This document shows positions 11,472 through 22,900 of a stretch of 64,000 nucleotides of DNA, piece by piece. Made by a program: the position numbers and the translations under genes. The notes below the pieces were generated by a model. That model was not told where the DNA came from. It searched no databases and was given only the letters and a program-made list of their open reading frames with translations. The number at the start of each line of letters is the position of its first letter. The first letter of the stretch is position 1. The stretch is from Ascidia mentula (Eukaryota; Chordata; Ascidiacea; Phlebobranchia; Ascidiidae): contig OX387197.1 in the NCBI GenBank assembly GCA_947561715.1, positions 21,416,266-21,480,265 on the forward strand. The letters are read 5' to 3'.

Positions 11472-12450
11472 AGAAAAGGATTTACAATGACGTACACTGC
11501 CGTTGGTGGGGTTTCCTAACCAATTTTTCAGACTAATTTTAATCAAAATTTGTAGATATAGGTGTAGTGTTTGTGTTTCAATGATATCCCATGTATAAAC
11601 GTTTAGCCCATGAGTGCCACCATGCGACTGTGTTGGTAACTGTTTGTTTTCTATTCATTGTATTACACGATCTGGAGTCTGACGTGTGCCGGTGTTTCAG
11701 GCAGCTTAGTTAAATCTAGAGTCGAAACGCTACAATAGGATGGATCTTTCGTAAAATCACAAATGATTGGACACCTAAACGACTCATTTTTCAACAAATA
11801 CAGTCTGAATTTTGTGCTTCATTTTCACCATAATTTTCAGCAGCACCGACCATCAAGTAACTACCTGATTGTAATAGCCCAAAACCCCACTAAAACTGTC
11901 CCAAACACCCTAAAATTCGCCATGATAACAGCACACACATGTGCGCTCATTCCAACGTAAAATTGACTTATATGCATCACTGGTTTGCTTTGTGATGTAA
12001 AATTTCTATTGTGACAGAAGTCTACACGGTGGGCATTTCCCAGCACCAAAACTTATTTTCATAGAAATACCAATATGCGTCCTTAAGAAAATGATAAATA
12101 ATCCTAAGTCGTCTGTCTGTTTCAAGTTTTTACGACATATATATTTCGCCTGTCTGTGCAGGATTCATCAGTATCGCTAAGGATCTGCATTGATCCGTTA
12201 CTGAGTCTCTGTCAGCCATAAAGACTACACAGGCGATTCATAGAAATCAAACTCTCATCATGCGTCCTTGAGAGAACAAATTTTCCGCCTCCCTCCCAAG
12301 TAACACAGTATGGGTCAGTGATTGGTTTCGAAATAACGTTTTTCTTGATTGGCGTTAGAGTGACACCATACATAAACCGGACTAATAGGGTATTCGTGGG
12401 AATTTGCTGTTGCAAACCTTGCCAGTTGTATGCTGTGATTTTAAAGTTTT
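11472..12450. other. Intergenic stretch
   Basis: No supported gene. Overlapping open frames on both strands at 12.2-12.7 kb are explained at least in part by the gag relic beside it. Confidence 0.35.
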
Positions 12451-12489
12451 TTATTTTTACGAAGTTTGAAAGAAGTAAAGTAAAGAAGC

Positions 12490-13169
12490 GCAGCGTCCTA
12501 AGAACCGGAAAAAGCGTTGTTTCGAGAAACGTAACACGGAACCAAATGACCGGATATTTTACAAAAATGACAGATTGCACAATTGAAACCACATGCGGAA
12601 GCCTGACGCGAAATCTTGCAACATCGATAACTTTCCCCCTTTACGTTTCTTCCACGGTTTCACTGTAGCCCGTACCTTGTACGCAGAAGTGGATGGCTGC
12701 GTGCCGTAAACAGTTAATCTTTGGCCACTTTGGCAGCATCTTCGGATCGACCGCAATGTCAATTGCACGAGCAAAACTTAATTCGTCATCCCTTGTCCTG
12801 GACAGAGCTGCTTTCAAAACTTTGTTAAATCAAAACATGTACACAGTTGAAGATTGATTCGTCAATAACACCATTGCCAATCGATCGTCGGGTACCGAAT
12901 GGGCTTTGCCGAACGTGCAAATCGGGACCAGTAGTCAATCCACAACTCTGAAATCGATTTAAAAAGCTTTGGCGTTTGGTGAGTTACCGATGATGCCGTT
13001 CCTTCAGTCGATCCTTCAACCGAGTGAAGCGTCCCCAGAATTGCCATCATTGCCTCAATTTGTTCTTGGTGTTTACGTTCTTGTCCTGCGTGTCGAAGTT
13101 CTTGATTATCGTGTCGACGTTCTTCGGCTTCAAGTTGACGTTGCATCATCTCCACAAGCTTCTCCATGA
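12490..13169 (-). pseudogene. Ty3/gypsy-type gag relic
   Basis: Reverse-strand retrotransposon gag remains. It starts at ATG 13167 with a coiled-coil-like, charge-rich N-terminus (MEKLVEMMQRQLEAEERRHD), then SISELWIDYWSRF, typical of gypsy gag of the Pao/Ty3 type in metazoans. After a frame change it continues as DDELSFARAIDIA then KWPKINCLRHAA near 12690-12810. A zinc-knuckle-like CHFCKISGHLVPC follows near 12545-12585, one residue short of the standard C-X2-C-X4-H-X4-C spacing. Several stops and frame changes show it is dead. No pol (protease, reverse transcriptase) or LTR could be recognised next to it, so only a fragment remains. In Ciona a Ty3/gypsy family named Cigr-1 is known; membership was not tested. 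Confidence 0.65.
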
Positions 13170-13551
13170 TTATAAATTATCTTCGGTTGATTAAAAATTC
13201 CATCCTCGTTGCCAAATAACTGCTGTATTCTTCAGTCACAAACAGTTTAAGTGTGTCGATACAAACGGTGCGCAGGTTTTATAGACAAACGCAAACACGC
13301 AAATAACGCCAGGAGCACAATTAACATATACTGAGGTGCGCAGTAATTCAACAGTCTGAAGCCACCTTCCAAAGTCACCTTAAATACACTCCGAACATAA
13401 AACGCCCTTAGATGGTTAAACTGCTGGGCAGAAAAAAAAAATACACAACAATCTCCATGCAAAAGATTTAGCAATCATAGTTTTTGTTATTACTAAATGA
13501 CTGCCAATAAAATTCTGTTTTGATTTTAGATAAACCGCTTACCTACCATAC

Positions 13552-13609
13552 CAAGCAGTACTTGTGCAGCCAACAAGAACCACACGGCCAATAAACTCAT
13601 CTTGTACAT
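13552..13609 (-). other. Possible signal-peptide exon, orphan
   Basis: On the reverse strand, ATG at 13609 opens MYKMSLLAVWFLLAAQVLLG followed by a donor-like gtaggt/gtaagc at 13545-13551. This is a textbook secretory signal, but no matching downstream exon on the same strand was recognised (a short open stretch at 13247-13440 has no family resemblance, and the gag relic follows). Could be the first exon of a lost or undetected small secreted protein gene. Confidence 0.35.
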
Positions 13610-14570
13610 GACAGTTTTGTCCTGTGTGAGTGCAAATCCTGATTGTACAACAGATCTACAGCACATTCGGATTTAAGAGTTAAAACGCAGAGTTTGTTAA
13701 ATGCTTAGCATGAATGACACAAACAATAATTTGGTCTGCACTGCATATTTTTCGAGTAAAAGCACCGGGTAAGGAAGGAAAAGTTGTTTTATCAAGTGTA
13801 GAAGTGTTAATGATAAATTTCTTCCGTCAAATATGCATATGGTAGTTATATCTGCATTATAGGTAAGCTATGTTTTTCGTCAGGCGTATAATTGGAGAAT
13901 ACAAGTAGGAAAAATACAGCTAGGTTGTTTACTTTGATGCTGCGTAAACACTACATAGGTACGCGGTTAATAAAGCGTGCCGAATTGCTGTCAGTGGCGT
14001 TCTTTCAACACTTATTAAAGAAATGGAATCTTGACAAAGGGATGAGTTATGCAGATCATTCCCGGCAAACCTCGAGTCGAAGACACGATTTTATTTCAAT
14101 TTAAACGCACACAACCGTACAATTTGTTTGCCCGTCACTACAAACCCAGCCTAAAAATCATGCCATGGGAATGGGTGCGGCATTGGAAGAAGTGCAAAAT
14201 AGAGCCTGTCGCGCGAGCTCTATTGTAAACGAAGTATTTTGGGATTCAATTATTATGTACATCACCAGTTCATAACGACCGCCTTATAATGTAAATACTG
14301 GATTTGGTGGAGTTAAACTGATTTTAGCTGCCTTTTTCATACGTCGCATTCATCGCAAAATAAGAAGCCAGTACTTCCAAATTATTTAAGGTTTCATTGT
14401 GCTGTCCATCGCATGTTTTTGAATTTTGAGTGAAATTAGTGTTGCTTCTAAAAGAGCAACCTTGTGTAAGCCTGAGATTCACAAAGACGTAAACAACACA
14501 TTTTTATTTGGAAGAACTGTTTTCTTTCACAGTCGAGTTTCTCATTGAGTAAAAAATTTTTGGAGTGATC

Positions 14571-16456
14571 ATGCGCTTTGTTATCATCGTCTGCGCAGTG
14601 ACTTGTTTCGTCTTTCCGAATGCAAGTAAGTTCCCTATTGGCTTCGACCATTTTGACTATCCTACAGTGAGCACTCTTTTTAGGTGGATTAACTGACACT
14701 GATCTAATGTTCTTGGTTGACAGCTCCGGATCCATAAGCGACGGAGAATTCAATTTAATAAAACACGCTTTGATAACTGTTTCGTCAAACTTTACTCCAG
14801 CCATTGAGTCATTCTTTCAAGTTGGAATATTACAATACGGACAAAACAATCCTTTTAAGTACAACGATTGTATTTTTTATATAATATAACACTATAACAT
14901 TCTTCATGTACATTTAGCCTTGATTATTCAAGCAATCTGCCCCAATACTACCGATCTCCAACCAATCTTGGGGACTGCCGATCAGTTGCATGCTTCCAGC
15001 AAGCAGTAGTAAACATGAGACACATGAAAGCAGCCAATACTTATACAGCAACCGCAATAGAGAGAGTGGTAAAGGCAAGTACAACAAAAACATGCATTGT
15101 TTTTCTGTGCACAGTGCGTTTTTATTTGCTTAGGTTATATACAACTTAATGTCACTGACAATGTGTTTCTCATAGCAAAACAAAACTTTGTAAGAAAACC
15201 TAAATCATATGTCAAACTTCATAATACTAACTATTTTATTTATTTTTCAGATTAACTTTCAGCAGTCATCACGTGCAAACTCGTCGAGAAAACTTTTAAT
15301 CCTTTTAACTGATGGGGAAGCATCAGACTGGAGAAAGTTGGGCTACAGGTTAGTTTTGTTAGGGTACAATATATCGTTTCAAGAGTTTTAAGTGTGAGAC
15401 ACAAACGTTAATGGCGTAATCGTGCATAAAAAATGTAATTTTGGCATTTGTTATTCAAGCATTGGAGCGTAACGTAGCTGTGGTAGCAATATTTGTAATA
15501 TTTTTATTTTTGTAGCTACAACCTCACGAGTTCCAACAACGTGACTGTGTATGCTGTAGGGATTGGAAGTGGTGTAAATCAATTGCAATTACAAACTAGC
15601 GCCAACGGAGGAGTGAGTAACGATCGCGTGGTTAACGTGAACGACTTTGCCAGGACTTTTCACACCTTGGTACCTATTATTGCAGATATAGTGCCTACTG
15701 GCCCTAACAGTAAGTTTTTAAATACAATGCAATTGAGTTTTGTTAAGCAATCAATAGTGTATTCCTTGGGGTCAGAGCGGTGCCATACAGCCGAAAGGAA
15801 ACTTTAGAAGCTTGTTTTTGTGCACTAGAAACAACCACCAACGTACCAACCAGTGTACCACTGTCTGCCACGTCACCAGACAGCGAAACAACCACAACAA
15901 GTAATAAAATTTCAATTTCTTCCGGTACAATCCAGGCTACCACAACAGGTACAAAAATAATTTCAAAGTTTGCACTGTATAAGCTACCTGTTATTTGGTA
16001 TTGTGCAGGTACGTTGTACTTTTAAAGTTGCAAATGTAAGAAAAAGTCAAAAGCAAGAAAGATGGTACCCATAATAGCCCGTAAATTATTGTAACATTCT
16101 TCATTTGCGAAGCCTACTGTCGAAATGCATTTAAAAATGCTAAAAACTTTTGGCCGATGTAACTCTTTCCGTAATAGTACTTTGACATGTAAGATAACCC
16201 TGACATAAATGCTACTGGTAACAGTAATACATTCGTTTCGTGTTAAAAAGGGACAATATCGGAGCCACCAACAAGCACACTTTCACCGGAAGACAGCTAT
16301 GGAGCACTCGTAAGGTAGACAGAAAAATACTTTCACGGATTTCCTTTTGATTAAATACAAATATATATTTTACACAGAAAATATCAGAAAGCATTTAAAG
16401 TGTGGCAACGGCAGTTTAAGAAGTGGAAGAAAAACTACAATGACTGCAAACTGTAA
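14571..16456 (+). CDS. Secreted VWA-domain protein (copy 2, intact)
   Basis: Eight exons: 14571-14625, 14684-14858, 14918-15074, 15251-15348, 15516-15709, 15829-15948, 16251-16314, 16378-16456 (942 nt, 313 residues). The ATG opens a signal peptide (MRFVIIVCAVTCFVFPNA). One VWA domain follows: MIDAS DSSGS near residue 30, a TATAIERV segment with the expected threonine, LLTDGE, and VTVYAVGIGSGV. A Thr/Ser/Pro-rich linker leads to a basic tail with KKWKKNYNDC. VWA domains bind extracellular ligands through a divalent metal; the complete MIDAS suggests this one can. No transmembrane segment, so probably secreted. Intron 3 has a GC donor (aag|gcaagt). AATAAA signals at 16543 and 16567. The closest relative is the broken copy at 5.4 kb. 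The exact partner is unknown. Confidence 0.8.
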
Positions 16457-16458
16457 CA

Positions 16459-16620
16459 TTGTACAGTACATAATTGCCGCTCTAGCAGTTATAATACAGT
16501 AAACATGGATGTAGACGCTATATAGTGTAGAAATCTAATCGTAATAAATATATGTGTCTTGTTGGCAATAAAATAAACTAGCGGTTTCTATTGGTTGCAT
16601 TTCAATAACATATGTTAGTT
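16459..16620. repeat. 3'-flank segment, duplicated at 19.05 kb
   Basis: The segment downstream of the VWA stop codon, from about ccgctcta near 16478 through the poly(A) signals to catatgtta near 16617, is repeated in the same orientation at about 19045-19190 with roughly nine in ten bases matching, for example gtgtagaaatctaatc and actagcggtttctattgg. The copy at 19 kb has no VWA exon beside it. Confidence 0.85.
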
Positions 16621-16856
16621 GTGACGGTTTCCATATCCTGTCTCAATACAAAGCTGCAATACTCTGTTGATCAACTGTTGCGGCCTACTCACATTTCAAG
16701 ATTATCGGGAACGGTTTCTGCTTCCGGCGAAAGCAGTAGTTAAACCACTTGAAATGCCAATGAAGAATTTACAAATAAAGGAGGAAACCGCGTTGTCCAA
16801 CGAAAAATGGACTCACTACACACCATTGTTATTTTACCGACTCACTTACTGTAGAC

Positions 16857-17023
16857 CAGTGCTTCCCAACCAGTGGGTCGCGAAGCTATTTCAAATGGGT
16901 CGCGAAACATTTCTAAATGTTGCAGTTTTCTATTAGATCACGTTTGGTCATATCTCTTGTGGGTCGCACAATAAAACTTGCATTAAAACTGGGTCGCGAA
17001 ATAAAAAAGGTTGGGAAGCACTG
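16857..17023. mobile_element. 167-bp hAT-type MITE with perfect 8-bp target duplication
   Basis: Ends are CAGTGCTTCCCAACC and its exact complement GGTTGGGAAGCACTG. The flanking octamer ctgtagac is present on both sides (16849-16856 and 17024-17031). The interior carries repeated gggtcgcga/gggtcgcaca motifs and no coding capacity. The 8-bp duplication and CAG...CTG ends are diagnostic of the hAT superfamily. The perfect ends suggest a fairly recent insertion. Confidence 0.92.
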
Positions 17024-17951
17024 CTGTAGACTGTGGGTTATCGTAAATTGCTACTTTGACTGTGTGGTGTGACCTAATCCTTCTATAATCGCTATTTGTG
17101 ACTGTAAATAAAATATTTTATGATACATTTTGTTCACAGGTGTTTTACTTTTTAAAACCATACTCAGCTTTTTCAGCTAGTTACGTATCTACAATCACAC
17201 TGTGTCCATTGGTTGAAATGCTTGCATCGAGGCGGGTAGCGCGGAATTGCGAGATTATATTTTTCTAAATAATTTTCCCATGACGAAATAATGTTTTATC
17301 CAATGGCATGATTGGCAGAACCCATATATGATTGGCAGGTTTTTTGAAAAACGGTCATCAAGTAATCGTAGTTATTATGCGATTTAATTTTGATTTTAGT
17401 TGAAGATCAAGTTTTGGCTTACCATATTTACTGGTTTGTAAGTTTCCCTCTATTCTATGTCTCACGTAAATGTAAAAAACCTTTCCTTCTTTCGTAATAA
17501 TCACACCAAACCTTGCCGTTCGAACTGTAACGCAGTTATATAACCTTGTAAAACAATAGAACCTTGGCGCAAGGCCGGAGAAAGAAAGTATCGTGTTGGA
17601 GCATAAATAATGTAAGTCCGCACAAACGGAAGAAAAAAACTATTAGGTCGCGATTTACAATCGAATATATAAATTGTCAACTTATATACTCGGCTATGGA
17701 CATGTTACAGGGTCTCATTTTCTGCTGCCATGGCTGCATTTTCGACGTGTTCGTGCAGGCAATTTACTTGCGCTTTATACGTAGAAAAAGCTCAAATTAT
17801 TTCATCATTGCACTGCAGCGTTGCAAGCTATTAAATGGTTTTGGTGCTCGACTAAACGGAAGTTGAACTCTACTGTATTGTATCGTTTACTTTTTCGCAT
17901 CGTATTCGGCGTATTTGACCTCTCTCAGTACTTTGTACGTCCCATTTTGTA

Positions 17952-18043
17952 TAGTTTTTAGAGAATAAGCGGCCATAGTATAAAGCGAAATATACAATGT
18001 AAATTTCGCTCTTTATACTATGGCCGGTTATTCTCGAAAACTA
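17952..18043. repeat. Near-perfect 40-bp inverted repeat (hairpin)
   Basis: Arm 17952-17991 (includes ggccatagtataaag) pairs with 18003-18043 (includes ctttatactatggcc), with an 11-bp loop. Only a few mismatches and one 2-bp bulge. It could be a tiny fold-back MITE or the core of a transcribed hairpin. No TSD was identified. Confidence 0.8.
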
Positions 18044-18603
18044 TTCTCGAATCACGAAAATTAAAAACTGTTGGGAAGAACAGATGACCAAAAGCTGCAC
18101 CCTAAAAAAAACGTTCATTATGACAAAAAACGAACGAAAAGAATGAAAATTCATCAACTTGTTCATTTGTACGACATATTGGTTGCGTTACAGACATCGC
18201 AATCTTGGAAACCATCTGTTGATGACAACCGAGACTGGACACTCAACGTAGCTTCAAAAAGGAAGAAAACATACCGAAATGTATCTAACTTTGCACTCGT
18301 TTGTTTCATACAGTTTTAAAACCATCATAGACTAGTCCTTGCTGGTCCAACTCTCTCCCATAGCAGTTATTCTTTGTTGAACCAACACTTTCTTCATAGA
18401 AACAGGTGTTTGCTCGGTCAACACTCTCTTCATACTATCCCGGATGTGAATCAGGTGATTACATATGCAAGTGATTGTAGTAGTCACGTGACGACGGCGT
18501 TTCGTTTATGTCATCGATGCAGTGATAAAGTGGCGGTAAAACTACATTTTCCCGTTGAATTTCCTTGACGTTACTAGCGCCAACGTGTGACCTTTGTCAC
18601 CTT

Positions 18604-19035
18604 TTACAAGCGATGACGTATAATAACGACAACGAGAAAAAGTAAAGAAATTACTCCGATCGCTATCGTCAAACCGCCAATGCGAGAAGATGACGTACCA
18701 ATAGCTGTAGTGATACTTTGTGACGTCATAATTTTGGTCCAAGTAGTCGTGGTCGGTAATGATATACTTGTAGGGGCGGTCCAAGGGGTGTCACTTTGTT
18801 TGAAGCAAATGTATCGCATGGAAACATCGGCTTTGTTAAATGTGATAACACCAGCTCTTAAATTTGTTACTGAACCATACATAACTGTGTTGTTGGTTGA
18901 GGGATTGCTGATGGCCCACCCGTTCAGGTTAGCTGTCATTCCGTCCAGCCACGTATACCTGCCACTTATTGACTTTAATCCGACATGCATGTGCCTTTGT
19001 AGTTGCGCAACAGTACATACTTGCCCCAAGCCCAC
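18604..19035 (-). CDS. C-type-lectin-like type I membrane protein, last exon (partial)
   Basis: A reverse-strand open segment of 143 codons entered from an acceptor-like aag near 19036 and ending at TAA 18604-18606. It reads VGLKSISGRYTWLDGM, then NGWAISNPS and later MRYICFKQ, the pattern of the C-terminal half of a C-type lectin fold (W-[LI]-D-G ... W ... YIC). A Ser/Thr-rich stalk and a hydrophobic helix (LTIAIGVISLLFLVVVII) with a short basic tail RHRL follow. The second half lacks the usual EPN/WND sugar-binding set, so carbohydrate binding is doubtful. Upstream exons for the N-terminal half and signal peptide were not found; just upstream lies the duplicated 3'-flank segment of the VWA gene, so the gene may be truncated by rearrangement. 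Confidence 0.5.
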   Translation of the reverse strand: MGLGQVCTVAQLQRHMHVGLKSISGRYTWLDGMTANLNGWAISNPSTNNTVMYGSVTNLRAGVITFNKADVSMRYICFKQSDTPWTAPTSISLPTTTTWTKIMTSQSITTAIGTSSSRIGGLTIAIGVISLLFLVVVIIRHRL

Positions 19036-19044
19036 TTAACAACC

Positions 19045-19190
19045 GCTCTAACTGTTGTTCACAGAATACGGTGAACATATATGCTGACGCTATAGTGTAG
19101 AAATCTAATCATAATAAATAGATGTGTCTTGTTGGCAAGAAAATAAACTAGCGGTTTCTATTGGCTGCATTTCAGTAACATATGTTACTG
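19045..19190. repeat. Second copy of the VWA 3'-flank segment
   Basis: Counterpart of 16478-16617 in the same orientation; retains the aataaa-like poly(A) signals but has no VWA coding exon upstream. Confidence 0.85.
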
Positions 19191-19921
19191 CCTCCGTAAT
19201 ATATATAAAATCCATTTGCACTCCTTGGGATATAATCCTGGACTTTATCAGCAGCAATTGCCGGAATCCCCTTTGGATTTACACGTGTTTTGTTGTTTAG
19301 GCAATGGGCAAATCAGCATTTAGTCGCCAATGCTGCAGTTATTAAAGTTGCATAATACCTGGCACGGGTGCGCGCCTTTCAGCACGATGAGATCGGTTTA
19401 TCCGATAGGTGACGGCCTGTTTCCTGAATATAGCACGAACAAAGAGTATGCGTTGTTGGAACTGCCGCAACTGACCCCGTTTGGTCGGAGATGTCTTAAT
19501 CATACCCCGTTTCCGTTTTGTGCCTGTATATGTTGGGCTTTTTTCCTATGATTTTACAAAAGATCATTTGTCAGCATACAGTTGTTATGTGGGGACGTGC
19601 ACGTATTGCTTGTATAACCTTTGTGTAATAAGTCAGTGCGTTACTTACAAAAAATAAGAGATACTTTGTTTCAATCAATTAGAAACATTATTTGGTGCGT
19701 GATGAAGCAGGTTGAAACATTACTAAACATTATTACAAGCTTAAGAAAGGTCACTCCTCCTATTTTTGATCAAAATAAATTTACAAAATAGATATGCCTG
19801 TGCAAAGTAAGTCCACCTTTAAAATGGCTGTTCACGTATAAGATACGTTTGTTTGGATTCTTGCTTTTAGGAGGCTGCTTATAGCTGATAATTGGTGTTA
19901 CTTCCAAGTTTCATTTTCAAA

Positions 19922-22900
19922 ATGCTGAAGTCCGGAACATTTTTTCTGGCCCTTACGATTATATTCTGGAATGGAATAGATGAGTGTCTTTCACAAGGTA
20001 AATACATACATCCGCTGTAGATTGGCATATTGTATAGGTGTAGGCCTTTTTTTATCCAACATTCATAAACGTGTCAGTGCACACTTTAACTGGTGTATTT
20101 TCTGAAGTAAATCTTCCGGCTTGCGGGGTCAACGAATTTGTTTGCCACAAAAGCGACTTTAGCTGCATTCCAACAAGTGACCTTTGTAACATTTTGCCCA
20201 ACTGTCCGTTGTTCGAGGATGAAGAATTCTGCAACATTGGTATGTTAGCCTGCAAGTTTCTTTCGGTTTGAGAAACAGTTGTTCAAATACCTACCGGGCC
20301 CGCGATAAAAATCAGTGTGATAAAAACGCTAAACAGCAGGAAAAACAGTTAAACACAAAACTAAAAAATATGCCTTAATAATTTGTATTTAATTGTGATA
20401 TGGCCGCGTAAAGTTGGTATACAAAATCATGAAAATCAACATGATTACAATGACAAGAAAAACCACAAAAGAACATTTTCATAAAGTTTACAAACTGAAT
20501 TTTTTAGCTCTTATTTTTCAAAAAAATTTACATTATTAATTGCCACATCCCAAGTATTTAATGCAGTTGGTTGTAATGTTTGCTTAACACTACAAACCTA
20601 ACATCTCACTGTGATAACATGTTTTCAGTATGTTTGCCTAACGAACATAAGTTCTACTGCACGGTAAATGGAATTGGTACCTGCATGCCTTCCGACAACA
20701 TTTGTGATGGAACTCCGGAATGTGATGATGGCAGAGACGAGCAGTATTGCCGATTGGGTACAATTTCTTAGCATGATTATGTGTGATTTTTGCAACAATG
20801 ACCAATCGTTCAGTCTCAATTATTCTCTCCTTGAAACGTGTTATGTCGTATATTTTCTAACACTTGAACAAGCAATCGTACGATGAACAATGCGGTGGTA
20901 AACAAAATGCATTAGAGTAAAAATTTAGGAGTATTTCTTTTGTGCAACTACAAAACTTAGAAATGACATTTTGCTTTCAGCGGGATGTAACGCTAATGAA
21001 TACACCTGTCCATATTCTGCTGGAAGCGCTTGCAGACCAGGAAACACGCAGTGCAATGGTGTTTTAGATTGCCCAAATGCTGAAGACGAAAGGGGTTGTA
21101 CACTCGGTAGGAGTTTTTTATAACTGTTTATTATTTAAAAATATTCCGCAGTGTGACAACGAGTGAGTGCTTGCCTTTATATCAAGTATATGTTTACAAC
21201 TGGATACATCTTTGCAAATCTCACTGCTTACACATCAATATAAGTTATTTTAAATGCCTGGTGTGCATCTCATGTTGGCAGAATGCACTCAGTCCACTTT
21301 CCGATGTTGGTTGTCCGCGCCTTCAACTTGCATTCATCCACACTTTGTCAGTGACGGATATACGGATTGTCCGTTCGGTGAAGACGAAATCCCTCGAGGT
21401 AAGTTTTCTAACGCAGTACGTTACCGTAGCAAAGAGCTCTGTTCAAACAGCAGTGGGAATCTAAAAAGGTAATTACGTATATTACAATAAAGCATCAAAG
21501 TGAGTTCCAAAAAATGGGTTTCTTTTTCACTTTTTACGTCAACCTTATAAGTTTCCCCCTCACGTTTGTAGGGTTTTGCCCCGTGGGTGAATGGTCCTGC
21601 TTGGATGACGGCCAATGCCACGCCAACAGCGAAATGTGCGACGGAACCGACGACTGTGGCGCATTCATTAGTGAGGAATTGTTTTGTGGTGATGGTACGT
21701 TAATAGACAACCAACAACGTCCACTTTTGTCGTTTTAGTATTATTAACGATACTTTCTTTTTTCAGGTTGTGGTCGTAACGCATTTGTATGTCATAGCAG
21801 TGACTTCCGGTGTATACCTGCGTCACGTGTTTGCGACGCCAATTCGGACTGCCCGAATGGGGAAGACGAGGATCCTTCGTTTTGCAATATTGGTAAATTC
21901 TGTTTTCAACCGCTGATACTTTAAGAAACACATCCTATCCTTCTTGAGTAAGCTACACAAACTTGCGTGCTGTTCCAAGCATTTGAAGTCAATAGTTTAT
22001 CAATTAATTCTGAAGCCCTACAGTTGAACCACAATTCTTTTCTTTTTCTCAGCTGAATGCGCTCCCCAAAATCAGTTTTACTGTCTTGTCGGAGGCACCC
22101 TGGCGTGCCTGAGTCAAAACAAAATATGCGACCAAGTCTTGGACTGCGCCGATGGCTTTGACGAACTCTACTGCAAAATCGGTAAAACGATTGACGTTAA
22201 GTTTTGAATTGCGTTTGTATGAACAACAAAGCAATTCAGTTGGTTTCCAAGAGCTTGAACAAGCAATAGTGATACCAAAATACCGTACTGTGGTGCTGTG
22301 GATGCTTCTACAATAATTGACACAAAACGTTTACGTTTGCAGACGTGTGCATTGCTGATTATTTCACTTGCCCGTATGCAACCCTAGGAAGCGTGTGTAC
22401 TCCCGGAGACTTGGTGTGCGACGGCACCCCGAACTGTCCAAATGGGGAGGATGAACAGAATTGCACTGCATGTAAATAGAACTCTTACAACCCTTTTATT
22501 ACGAAAATCAAAATTTTCTCCCAATTGTCTCTGAACCTATATATCCATCCCGACACACATTGCATTAAAACTTTGTAATTATCGAACAGCTTCTATGTCC
22601 ATTAGAATGTAATCTGGTGTCCCAGTCTTCAAGTTGCACAATTTTTTATTGCTGATTAATAGATTAATGTAATAAATATTTGGTTTTATTTGATCCGTAC
22701 CATTTTTCTTTTTAGCTTGCGGACTCAACAACTTTGTATGCTACAACAGCGATTTTAGCTGCTTACCAACAGATAATCTTTGTACATCAGAAGGACTTAA
22801 TTGTCCAAGATTCGAAGATGACATCTCGGATTTTTGCAGCATCGGTAAGTAAAATTTATATTTATAAGTCAGTGGTTTTTAACCGTTTAAACTTTCCGAA

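Larger units (their letters stand above)
17032..19921. other. Repeat-rich intergenic region
   Basis: Beyond the hairpin, the lectin-like exon and the duplicated segment, nothing was recognised. A 73-codon forward frame at 19330-19551 lies in locally GC-richer DNA but has no domain resemblance or splice context; its status is unclear. Confidence 0.35.

Noticed and set aside
17564..17866. 100-codon forward frame
   Set aside because: No recognisable domain, no splice context, and AT-rich codons as in the surrounding noncoding DNA.
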